A DNA stretch of 64,000 nucleotides from AP-15 sp963845735. Lineage in GTDB: Bacteria; Pseudomonadota; Alphaproteobacteria; ATCC43930; CGMCC-115725. The stretch spans positions 62,001-126,000 of the forward strand of contig CAWJTR010000002.1 in the NCBI GenBank assembly GCA_963845735.1. Reading direction: 5' to 3'. The notes under the pieces are model-generated. The model saw nothing but the letters and a program-made list of their open reading frames with translations, ran no database searches and was not told the origin of the DNA. Positions 56,385 to 64,000 of the stretch are shown here, one piece after another (within the stretch, counting starts at the first letter, position 1; each line of letters begins with the position of its first letter). The translations under genes and the position numbers were made by a program.

Positions 56385-57329
56385 TTGCCCCGACGAATCC
56401 TTGTCATCTTCAATCCAGCGGCGGGGCGGGAACGACGTCACGCCAAACGCCTCGGCCGCGTCGTCGCCGAACTCGAACGCCGGGGCTGCACGGTCACGAT
56501 CCTCCCGACCGGCGCTCCTGGCGATGCCGAGCAGCTGGCGCGCGAGGCCGACCCCGCTTTCGATCTGATCGTGGCTGCCGGCGGGGACGGCACCGTCAAC
56601 GAGGTGGCGAATGGAATCTTCGCCGCGTCGCGGCCGCTGGCGGTGCTACCGCTTGGGACCGGCAACGTGCTGGCGAACGAGATTGGCCTGCCGCGCGATC
56701 CGCGACGGCTCGCTGGGGTGATCGCCGACGGGACACCAAAGCCGATCTGGCCGGGCCGCGCCGGCGATCGCCTGTTCCTCGCGATGATCGGGGTTGGATT
56801 CGATGCCGAGGTGCTCGGCGCGCTCGACCCGTGGCTGAAGCGTCGAATCGGCAAGCTGGCCTTTATCTGGGCAATCCTCGTATGTCTGGGCCGCTATCGC
56901 CGAGGGGAGTTCGTCGTCGGCACCGAGGGCGGCGCGTATCGCGCTGCCTCGGCAATAGTCACCACGGGACGCCTTTACGCTGGGCGATTTATCATCGCGC
57001 CCGATGCCCGGTTGGACGTCCCGCTGCTACATATCGTGCTGTTTCGAAGGGCGGGGCGGCTCGCCGTTCTGCGCTATCTCGGCGCGATGTTGCTGGGTAG
57101 GCTGCACCGGCTGGCGGACGTCTCGATCCTCACTGCGCGGCGCGCGTCGGTCGCCGCGGGCAAACCCGCCGCGGCTGGACCTTCGGTGGTGCAGACCGAC
57201 GGTGAAATTCGCGGCCGGTTGCCGCTGGCGATCGAGATCGCCGCAAGTCCGCTGCTCCTCGTCCAACCCGCCGCCGTGTCGCCTGCGATCAGTGGAACCG
57301 CACCGCAGCGCCGCTTGTTTGACCGATAG
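56385..57329 (+). CDS. Diacylglycerol/sphingosine-kinase-like lipid kinase
   Basis: 314 residues of the DagK/YegS type. The nucleotide site is VAAGGDGTVNEVAN, with LPLGTGNVLANEIGL after it and the two-lobed beta domain (DRLFLAMIGVGFDAEV, RLYAGRFIIAPDA, VQTDGEIRGRLP). It phosphorylates a lipid alcohol with ATP; substrate unknown. The start is a TTG. FNPAAGRERR at the N-terminus matches the family. Confidence 0.88.
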   Translation: MPRRILVIFNPAAGRERRHAKRLGRVVAELERRGCTVTILPTGAPGDAEQLAREADPAFDLIVAAGGDGTVNEVANGIFAASRPLAVLPLGTGNVLANEIGLPRDPRRLAGVIADGTPKPIWPGRAGDRLFLAMIGVGFDAEVLGALDPWLKRRIGKLAFIWAILVCLGRYRRGEFVVGTEGGAYRAASAIVTTGRLYAGRFIIAPDARLDVPLLHIVLFRRAGRLAVLRYLGAMLLGRLHRLADVSILTARRASVAAGKPAAAGPSVVQTDGEIRGRLPLAIEIAASPLLLVQPAAVSPAISGTAPQRRLFDR

Positions 57330-57388
57330 CCAACGCCCTACCGGGCAATTCCACGCAACTCTCGGATGGGTTGGCGAAGGAGGAGAGC

Positions 57389-57565
57389 ATGCTTTACTGG
57401 GCGCTGGTCTTTCTAATCATTGCGCTGATTGCCGGGTTTCTCGGTTTTGGCGGAGTCGCGTTTGCCGCCGCCGGCATTGCCAAGATATTGTTCTTCATCT
57501 TCCTGGTCATTTTCGTGATCGCGCTGGTGACGGGCTTCGCCGGCCGGCGGCGTCCTCCGATTTGA
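57389..57565 (+). CDS. DUF1328 small membrane protein
   Basis: 58 residues starting MLYWALVFLIIALIAGFLGFGGVA and then a second helix, KILFFIFLVIFVIALVTGF, with a short basic tail. This is the DUF1328/YtjA family, common in proteobacteria and of unknown function, often stress induced. AGGAGAG precedes the ATG. Confidence 0.9.
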   Translation: MLYWALVFLIIALIAGFLGFGGVAFAAAGIAKILFFIFLVIFVIALVTGFAGRRRPPI

Positions 57566-57592
57566 CCTGGCCGGCGGTTTTCCCGCGGCCGC

Positions 57593-58054
57593 TCACTCGG
57601 CGGCGAGCACGCGCGCCAGCTGGCTCAGCGCCTCCTGGTGACGCTCGTTCGGGATCTGGGCAAAGTTTCGGGCGAGCTCCAGGCACATTCTTTCGCGCGG
57701 ACTGACCGCGCGATCGCCGTCCTGTTTGAGACCATCGAAAAAATAGCTGACCGGCACGCTGAGCACGTGGGCGATCTCAAATAGCCGGCCGGCTGAAACC
57801 CGATTGATCGCCCGCTCGTATTTGTGCGCCTGCTGATAGGTGACGCCGATCAAATCCGCGAGCTGCTGTTGCGTCAACCCGAGCATGATCCGCCGTTCGC
57901 GGACGCGAGCCCCGACATGGCGATCGACGTCCTGAGTTCGGCTCGTCGAGCGCCGGGTCGAGGGCGCGACGCGCGATGCGTCTATATGGCTCGCGCCGTC
58001 GGGTTGCAGCTTGTCGGTATGACGCGCCGTGATCTTCGCTTCCTGCTCTCTCAT
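57593..58054 (-). CDS. XRE-family helix-turn-helix regulator
   Basis: 153 residues with a 40-residue disordered lead. The HTH is HVGARVRERRIMLGLTQQQLA, DLIGVTYQQAHKYERAINRVSAGRLF, then EIAHVLSVPVSYFFDGL and a helical tail ending LSQLARVLAAE. Its layout is the same as the regulator at 53847, indicating paralogy. It converges with DUF1328, only 27 bases between stops, and diverges from the hydrolase gene at 58337. Confidence 0.88.
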   Translation of the reverse strand: MREQEAKITARHTDKLQPDGASHIDASRVAPSTRRSTSRTQDVDRHVGARVRERRIMLGLTQQQLADLIGVTYQQAHKYERAINRVSAGRLFEIAHVLSVPVSYFFDGLKQDGDRAVSPRERMCLELARNFAQIPNERHQEALSQLARVLAAE

Positions 58055-58279
58055 CTCGCACCTCGATCAGGTCGTGAGGCCCGTGCCGCGCGAGGAGGCA
58101 CTCGTTTTGCCGGTGCTGCTGGCCGCGTCGTCAGAACGCCGACGCTAGCTTTGGCCGCCATGCTCAACCACATGGCGTCGGCGTATGGAACGGTTGCGAT
58201 GTGGCAATTTTTGGGCAGCCCTACCGCTACCGCGGTGCACCGCGCCACTCACATTTGCGTTTCGTGCATGCCCTCCGCG

Positions 58280-58307
58280 TTGACAGCGTACCCGCGCCGA
58301 TGATACC
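58280..58307 (+). promoter_or_regulatory. Weak promoter candidate for the hydrolase gene
   Basis: A perfect TTGACA at 58280-58285 is followed 16 bases later by GATACC at 58302-58307, 29 bases before the hydrolase start. The -35 element is strong, the -10 poor. Motif reading only. Confidence 0.3.
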
Positions 58308-58336
58308 GACCTTGCTCCGTTCTGAACCGTCGATCG

Positions 58337-59137
58337 ATGCCGCGCATCTCAATCGGAGAGTGCTCGCTCTATTACGAGCGCCAAGGCATGGGCTTCCCCG
58401 TCCTGTTCATAACGGGGCTCGGCGGGTTTGCGTCCTTCTGGCAGGATCAAGTCGCTACTTTCGCCAAGCGGTTCGAGGTCGTGACCTTTGATCACCGCGG
58501 CATCGGGCAGAGCGATCCGGCGCGGATGGGCTATACCGTCGAGCGGATGGCGGTGGATGCGGTGGCGCTCCTCGACGCGCTCGAGATCCGGCGCGCTCAT
58601 GTCGTCGGCCATTCGACCGGGGGCGCGGTCGCTCAGGTTCTGGCGATCGAGCACCCGAACCGGCTCGCCAGCGTCGTGCTGTCCGCGACCTGGACCAAGG
58701 CGGACGCCTATTTCCGCCGAATCTACGCCTTGCGCAAGGAGATCCTGCAGCGCCTCGGGCCCAGCATGTATCTGCAATCGGCGACTTTGCTGTGGTATCC
58801 GAGCTGGTGGATTGCCCGCAATAACGAGCGCCTGCGCCAGATCGAGGCGCAGCATCTGGCAACCTTCGCGCCGACCGAAATCGTCGCCGCCCGGATCGAC
58901 GCCATGCTGGCCTTCGATCGCACCGCCGAACTCGGCCGCATCAAGACGCCTACCCTGGTGATCGGCGCCGAGGACGACATCGTGACCCCGTCCTATTATT
59001 CCGAGGAGCTGGCGCGACTGATCCCGGGGGCGGAGGTCAAGCTGTTCCCGCGCGGCGGCCATTTCCTGACCCATGTCCGCGCGCGTGAATTCAATAACGC
59101 GGTCCTGCCGTTTCTGGTCTCGCACACGCCGCCCTGA
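58337..59137 (+). CDS. Alpha/beta-fold hydrolase
   Basis: 266 residues. Oxyanion strand LFITGLGGFASFWQDQV, DHRGIGQSDPARMGY, nucleophile elbow HVVGHSTGGAVAQVLA, acidic residue in VIGAEDDIVTPS and His in FPRGGHFL complete a canonical triad. The closest named relatives are RutD- and enol-lactonase-like hydrolases, but the substrate is not fixed. The flanking genes do not define a pathway. Confidence 0.88.
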   Translation: MPRISIGECSLYYERQGMGFPVLFITGLGGFASFWQDQVATFAKRFEVVTFDHRGIGQSDPARMGYTVERMAVDAVALLDALEIRRAHVVGHSTGGAVAQVLAIEHPNRLASVVLSATWTKADAYFRRIYALRKEILQRLGPSMYLQSATLLWYPSWWIARNNERLRQIEAQHLATFAPTEIVAARIDAMLAFDRTAELGRIKTPTLVIGAEDDIVTPSYYSEELARLIPGAEVKLFPRGGHFLTHVRAREFNNAVLPFLVSHTPP

Positions 59138-59360
59138 GCGCCACCGCTCGCCGTATCGGCGCCGCCCCTTAAGCGTTCCTAAACCCGTCGCCCTTAGCTT
59201 GCCGCCGAACGCGCATCCTCGGTGTTGACCGTTGGATGCGAGGTCGAAGCAGCGATCGAGGCGGGACTGTGCCGGCATGTAGTCTGCCAAACCAGATCGG
59301 CGCCGAGGCTGGCGGGGGCGCGGAGCATCGACACCTGGGGCAGGGCGAAGCCGGCGCGTG

Positions 59361-60197
59361 ATGGCTGGTCCGGCGCAGCCCCACGACCGTCCGTCGGCGC
59401 CGAGCCGGCAGCGGCGTAATGCGGCGATTGGGGAGGCGGTTCGGGATGCGCTGAGCCAGAACCGTTTGCTGTTCGCCTTTCAGCCGGTGATATGCGCGGC
59501 ATCGGGACAAATCGATTATTTCGAGTGCCTGCTGCGTATGCGCGAGCACGACGATCGTCTGGTCACCTGCGGCGAATTCATCACGGCGATCGAGCAGGTG
59601 GGCTTGATCGGCCTGATCGACCGTTATGTCTTGGAGCGCGCGTTCGCCGAGCTGGCCGCCCATCCCGAGGTCAGGCTCGGCTTCAATGTTTCCGGGCTGA
59701 CCGCCTGCGACCGGCCATGGCTGCGTTCGTTGATGTCGCTGCTGCGCAAGCAGCCCGAGCTGGCCCATCGCCTGGTCGTGGAGATCACCGAGACGGCAGC
59801 GCTCGACGATCTCGACGAATCGGCCCGCTTTGTCGAGACCTTGCGTCATGCGGGCTGCCGCGTGGCGCTCGACGATTTCGGCGCCGGCCATACCTCACTG
59901 CGGCATCTTCAGGTGCTGGCGGTCGATACGATCAAGATCGACGGCTCCTTTGTCCGCAGCCTCGCGGGCTGCCGCGAAAACCGGGTCATTCTGCGCCACC
60001 TGCTCGGCCTGACCCGCGGTTTCGGGCTCAGCACCATCGCGGAATGCGTCGAGACCGCCGAAGAGGCGGCGCTGCTGCGCGAAGAGGGCGTCGGCTTTCT
60101 CCAAGGCTACCATTTCGGGCGGCCGACGATCGACCGGCCGTGGTGCATCGGGTCCGGGCAGATCGGGTCGTCGCCAGCCACGGGCGCTTGCGAATAG
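59361..60197 (+). CDS. EAL-domain protein, probable c-di-GMP phosphodiesterase
   Basis: A stand-alone EAL domain of 278 residues with no GGDEF or sensor part. The signature reads FECLLRM (residues 54-60), so EAL is ECL; the metal-binding Glu is kept. Other catalytic blocks are intact: FNVSG, EITETA, LDDFGAGHTSLRHL, DTIKIDGSFV, IAECVETAEEA and GFLQGYHFGRP. So hydrolysis of c-di-GMP is likely. A GTG at 59358 directly precedes the ATG chosen. Confidence 0.88.
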   Translation: MAGPAQPHDRPSAPSRQRRNAAIGEAVRDALSQNRLLFAFQPVICAASGQIDYFECLLRMREHDDRLVTCGEFITAIEQVGLIGLIDRYVLERAFAELAAHPEVRLGFNVSGLTACDRPWLRSLMSLLRKQPELAHRLVVEITETAALDDLDESARFVETLRHAGCRVALDDFGAGHTSLRHLQVLAVDTIKIDGSFVRSLAGCRENRVILRHLLGLTRGFGLSTIAECVETAEEAALLREEGVGFLQGYHFGRPTIDRPWCIGSGQIGSSPATGACE

Positions 60198-60272
60198 ACG
60201 CCGATCGCGCCGACAATGCTCGATCGGCGCGCCTCCGGCGGTGCGCGGCATGCAGCGGCGAGAGGGACGGCG

Positions 60273-61092
60273 ATGCAGATCGGGATTCATCTGCCCCATG
60301 CGGGCGAGCAGGCCACGCCGGAGCGGATCCGGCACGCGGCGCAGCGGGCCGAGGATATGGGGCTCAGCGATGTCTGGGTCAGCGAGCACATCATCGTGCC
60401 GCGCGCGAGCATTCCCACGCTCGCCGCTGTTCTTCGACCCGGTGCTGAGCCTGACCTGGGCCGCCGCGGTGACCAAGCGGGTGCGGCTTGGCACCAGCGT
60501 CCTGGTGTTGCCGATGCGCCACCCGCTGCCGCTCGCCAAGGAATTGGCGACCTTGCAGAATTTCTCCGAGGGGCGGCTGATCCTCGGCGCCGGGGTCGGC
60601 TGGCTCGAAGCCGAGTTCGCGGCACTCGGCGCGCCGTTCCGCGAGCGCGGCCGGCGCACCGACGAGGGCATCGCGATGATGCGCGCGGTGTGGAGCCAGG
60701 ACCCGGTGACGTTCCGCAGCAAATACATCCCGGCCGAAATCAACGAGATGACGATGCGGCCATTCCCCGGCAAGCCGATCCCGATCTGGTTCGGGGCGCG
60801 CTCGGAGGCGGCATACAAGCGCACGGTCAAGATCGGCGACGGCTGGCACGGCAGCCAGCTGACGCCCGCCGAGGCAGCCCCGGTGGTTGCGCGGCTGCGC
60901 CGCGACCGGCCCGAGCCCGAATTCACGATCTCGATGCGCACCCATTGGAACGGCAAGGACGAGGGCGAATTGCGCGAGCGCATCGCCGCCTATGCCGAGG
61001 CCGGGGTGCAGCACGTCATGGTGCATCCGCTCGACCGCGATGTCGACGATTGGGACGCCGTGATCGAAGGCACCGGCCGCGTCGCCGCCTGA
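60273..61092 (+). CDS. F420/FMN-type LLM-class oxidoreductase, one frameshift
   Basis: Luciferase superfamily. MQIGIHLPHAGEQATPERI and ERAEDMGLS-like AEDMGLSDVWVSEHI start the barrel; near 60425 the frame changes and FFDPVLSLTWAAAVTKRVRLGTSVL, LPLAKELATLQNFSEGRLILGAG and PIPIWFGARSEAAYKRT follow, a pattern of the TIGR03619-like group. About 273 residues corrected. Cofactor (FMN or F420) and substrate unknown. The break in an otherwise perfect protein looks like an indel error. Confidence 0.85.
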
Positions 61093-61550
61093 CCCTGCGC
61101 CGCTCTCCCGACGGAGGTTGGCGCTGACCGGCGCCGGCCGGGCGAAATTCCCGTAGAACCGGAATAACCGGGAATATAACCCGGAATTCATTGGATTCGG
61201 CTCCGAAACCGGCGATTCGGGCAAAAATACATGCTCTTAAACAATGGGTTGCGAGGAAATTCCCGTCGACGGACTAACCGGGAATTTTTTCGGTCGAACC
61301 GGGAATTAATTCCGCGTAACCGGGAATTTACGGGAACAGGCGGTAATCGCCCGCGGCGAGGTCCGATGCTCTGCAACCGGCCGAGCAAGAGCCGTCCGAG
61401 CAACATTCCGATCATCCGCCACCATCATGCCGAAAGCCGCAATCGCGCGCGATGCTACGACCATCTTTTGGCAAGAGCATGGCGATCGCCCGTTGACGGG
61501 TCGCGACCCGACGCGGGCGTCATACGGTGGGTGGGATAAGGCCGCGAATT
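61093..61550. other. Spacer dominated by repeats, no gene
   Basis: About 460 bases between convergent genes. The first 240 bases are AT-richer and hold the AACCGGGAAT-type repeats listed separately; the rest looks like ordinary GC-rich non-coding sequence. Short open frames overlap the repeats and are not convincing. Confidence 0.6.
61145..61329. repeat. Cluster of AACCGGGAATT-type repeats
   Basis: Copies on the plus strand are near 61156 (AACCGGAAT), 61166 (AACCGGGAAT), 61178 (AACCCGGAATT), 61276 (AACCGGGAATTT), 61297 (AACCGGGAATT) and 61318 (AACCGGGAATTT). Inverted partners AAATTCCCG occur near 61145 and 61258, and GGAATTAATTCC at 61299-61310 is a perfect 12-base palindrome. AAATTCCCG/CGGGAATTT followed by T residues (61258-61290) could act as a terminator for the gene to the left. 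The density and regularity suggest a multi-site binding region. Confidence 0.7.
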
Positions 61551-63552
61551 TCATCGTCCGGGCGCTATGGCGTCAAAATACTCGGCGTGTTCGGTAAGCG
61601 CCTCCGAGGTGGCGAGCAGCCCGGCACGCGCCTGCAGAATGGCTGTGCCCGGCCGAGCCGTGAGCGCGTCATCAAGATTGGCAAGTTTGGCAACCGCCGC
61701 CGCGCTGTTGCCTCCCGCCAAAGCCGCAAGCGCCTCATCAAGACCGGAGCCAAGATCGAGACGGTGACAAATGTTTCGCAGGCCGATGATCTCGCAACCG
61801 ACCGCCAGCGCCGCCAGGAGCTGGGAGCGCTGCAGCGGCGCGGCCGCGTTCGGCAGGACGGAGAGGCGGCTATAGACGCGACCCTCCCAGCCCTCCGAAG
61901 ACTGAGGAATTTTTTTGCCCGTCGCGAGGCGCCGGAGATCCCGTAAAGTGAGACTGAGCAGCCGACGGGCCCGCGATGCCGGCGGCAACAGCGGCAGCAA
62001 GCGATACGAGAGCGCCGCGCTACCCAATCCTGCGATCGCGGCCACTGCCGCATTATAGAATTGCTGAGTGTCGTACGTCATTTGGTTGGTCGGTGCGAGG
62101 AGAAAACAAAAGAACGCTGCTATGGCGGTAAACATTGGCGTCCGCCACGACTGGGCCATCCCTGCGCCGGCCGGCACCAGAACAAGGCCGATCGCGAGGC
62201 TAAAACCGGCGAAGGTCGTCAACGTCGGCAGCACCGCGAAGCCGATGATCGCCGCGAAGAGCCGCGGTGAGAAAGGTGCCGACCGTGAAACTCATGGTCG
62301 CCGGATATGCCTGGTCGCCTCGTGATGCGAACAAAATCGTCCCGATTGACGCGAAGGTTATGGCGAAGGCGCCATTCGGCCATGCGGTGAGGATCCAGAA
62401 CAGCTCGACAGCACCAACCGCAACCAAGACGCGCGCTGCGTCGACCAGAGGGGGGAGCCAGTTCGGCACATGCAGCCGAACCCCACGACGGCGCTGAACC
62501 GGCCGGACGAAATCCCCAACGATCAGCGCCAGCCCGTTAAGCGCGCACGAGACACCCGCCAGCACTTCAGCCGTCTGATCGGCTAGCAGCCGCAGCGACG
62601 GTATGTCCGCCGGCAGGGCGTTCAGCGCCGCTGCACCTTGGTCATAAATACGACGCAGAGCGACGGGGTTGCCAAGCCATTCCGCCGGGTCTGCGCTCTC
62701 GAACCCAGGCCTCAGTTCGTTCGGTACGGCTTGCGACACGGTCGCCGCCAGTTGTTGCGCGTGGTCATGCGGTAGCTGGGCAAGGTGAACCGCAACGATG
62801 CGCCAGCCGGCCAGCGCCTTGAGCAAACCGTCCACCGCCGCCCGTAACACCGGCGAATTCTGACGTAGCTGGGAAGATTCTCCGACCGCCTCTTCGATGG
62901 ACAAATCGAGTTCGATGACACGCCGGGTTAGTTCTTGCCGTAAAGGCTGCGTCTGCAAAAGTTCACGCCCAACCAGTGCCAAGGCGTCGGCGAACCCGCC
63001 TTTGATCTCGGTCGCGATGGCTGCGATCTGGGTCGCCAGCCGGCGATCTGCCCTGCCGAAATCGGTTCCCGAGAGGATGATGCCGGCACTCACGATGCCA
63101 ATGCAAATCTCGGTACAGCGGATCACCGCCAACGTAAAAGCCTCGCCGTTCACGCCTCCGGTCGCCCCGAGCTGGTTGCCCGCGATAATTGCTGCCGTAA
63201 CCCCGGCGAGTTGCGCCGCAAGGGACAGGAAATTGCGCAGTATTGTGGCGACAAGGGCGCACGCCGCGCCCCACAACGCCAGGCCCGCGAGAAAGCCGAT
63301 GCGGTCCTGCGGGAAACAGGCGGTCAGCGCCACGATTGCAATTCCGCCCACGATCGTACCGATCATGCGATACCAGCCCTTGCGCAACGAAGCGCCAAGA
63401 TGGGGCTGAAAAACCAGAGCCGCGGTCGTTCCCGCCCAGTAAGGATTGTCGAGCTCGAGCCAGAACGCGACATAAAGCGCCAGGCAGACCGAGATCCACA
63501 GCCGCAGGCCAAAGAACAGCGGTGGGCCCACCGCTCTTATGGTATTCGCCAT
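61551..63552 (-). CDS. FUSC-family membrane protein (aromatic acid exporter-like), one frameshift
   Basis: From ATG 63552 a large integral protein: LRLWISVCLALYVAFWLELD, PYWAGTTAALVFQPHLGASLRKGWYRMIGTI is the FUSC signature region, then more helices, a long cytoplasmic helical domain (residues about 170-330) and a second membrane block (VLVAVGAVELFWILTAWPNG). Near 62255 the frame changes and GFSLAIGLVLVPAG and LAPTNQMTYDTQQFYNAA continue to a soluble tail. About 667 residues corrected. Relatives such as AaeB export aromatic acids, usually with a membrane-fusion partner not seen here. An ATG at 63639 would lengthen the N-terminus. Confidence 0.82.
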
Positions 63553-64000
63553 CAGAGCGGGGCGAGCTCGGTCAAGGGAGGTCCGAGCGGCGCGATGCGC
63601 TGCTTGGACGCCCGTCATCGTTCGGCTTAGGAGCGCCACGAACTTGGCGATCCAGGAAGTGGCGGATCAGCGAACTGCGCGGGCTTCACGTCCCGAGTTC
63701 ATACGGTGTCTGATCGACGATCGGACATAACAAGGATGACACCCGCCAGCTTAGCAAACATAGGGCGTGTGTGGACGGCCCCTTGGGTGCAAGGGGTGAG
63801 AGGAGAAAAATCCTGCGGTGCGGTTGCGATCGTGTGTCCGGCCTGTTTGTCGCGGCACCCGCCGCTGGCCCAGATGGGTTCCGCGATCCGCTCCCAAACG
63901 GAACAGTGACCTTGCCGGCCGCCACCCTACACGGGTTTTGCGGATCGTCGGTCCGACCGATCAGCATCTTCTCCCTTTAAGCCCTGCACCCGCGGCACAC
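63553..64000. other. Window end, no supported gene
   Basis: About 450 bases upstream of the FUSC gene. It should contain that gene's promoter. Open frames on both strands up to 93 residues show low-complexity composition and no known pattern, and I do not call them. No RNA gene seen. Confidence 0.5.

Noticed and set aside
63686..63967. A 93-residue minus-strand open frame at the window end
   Set aside because: Ser/Pro/Arg-rich composition, no motif, no ribosome site.

Overview
This GC-rich window comes from an alphaproteobacterium, most likely of a Rhodospirillales- or Rhizobiales-like group. The evidence is the gene order uvrC-pgsA-(mobB-moeA)-moaD-moaE, an ilvE / marR-OmpR regulator-sensor kinase block, a phasin, YbjN and UbiK proteins, Tad pilus pseudopilins, many short gene overlaps and strong codon bias. 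I see no rRNA, tRNA, CRISPR array, transposase or phage gene, so this reads as chromosomal backbone with accessory patches.

Layout. (1) 1-661: a decayed or badly sequenced VapC toxin gene with its Phd/YefM-type antitoxin. (2) 1189-11090: a signalling locus with a giant sensor histidine kinase carrying about 14 tandem GAF domains, a single-domain response regulator and a response regulator fused to a class III nucleotide cyclase. (3) 11195-19834: DNA repair, lipid and molybdenum-cofactor genes (uvrB, an SDR, uvrC, pgsA, mobB, moeA, moaD, moaE). (4) 19835-29194: an unknown protein, a methyltransferase, ilvE, marR, a two-component pair, a phasin, a TetR regulator, proC, ybjN, ubiK and a HAD phosphatase. 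(5) 29492-33319: Tad pilus pseudopilins, the last with a von Willebrand A domain split by a repeat-rich insertion. (6) 33380-39545: a Tag-type glycosylase, a luciferase-like monooxygenase, a PEP-CTERM protein, fumarase and malic enzyme. (7) 40434-50916: the least ordinary region, a DUF4331-TPR-hydrolase operon facing a GMC oxidoreductase, a large two-haem cytochrome c and a sedolisin peptidase. (8) 51052-63552: a HhH-GPD glycosylase-like protein with an altered catalytic site, metY, two XRE regulators around asnB, a lipid kinase and DUF1328, then an alpha/beta hydrolase, an EAL protein, a second luciferase-like protein and a FUSC transporter.

Frame integrity. About twenty genes, including probable housekeeping genes (moeA, ilvE, proC, metY), are interrupted by single-base frame changes with the protein continuing intact in another frame. 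Many long genes (uvrB, uvrC, fumC, maeA, asnB, the cytochrome, the sedolisin) are clean. The simplest reading is residual sequencing or assembly indels, worst in the repetitive GAF kinase and the tad repeat region. Frameshifted genes are therefore given as whole spans with approximate break points.

Most interesting non-coding or structural signals: an in-frame palindromic repeat inside uvrC, an AT-rich island before uvrC with a perfect DnaA box and several palindromes, a nested inverted-repeat element between the GAF kinase and its response regulator, and a cluster of at least six AACCGGGAAT-type repeats near 61.2 kb.
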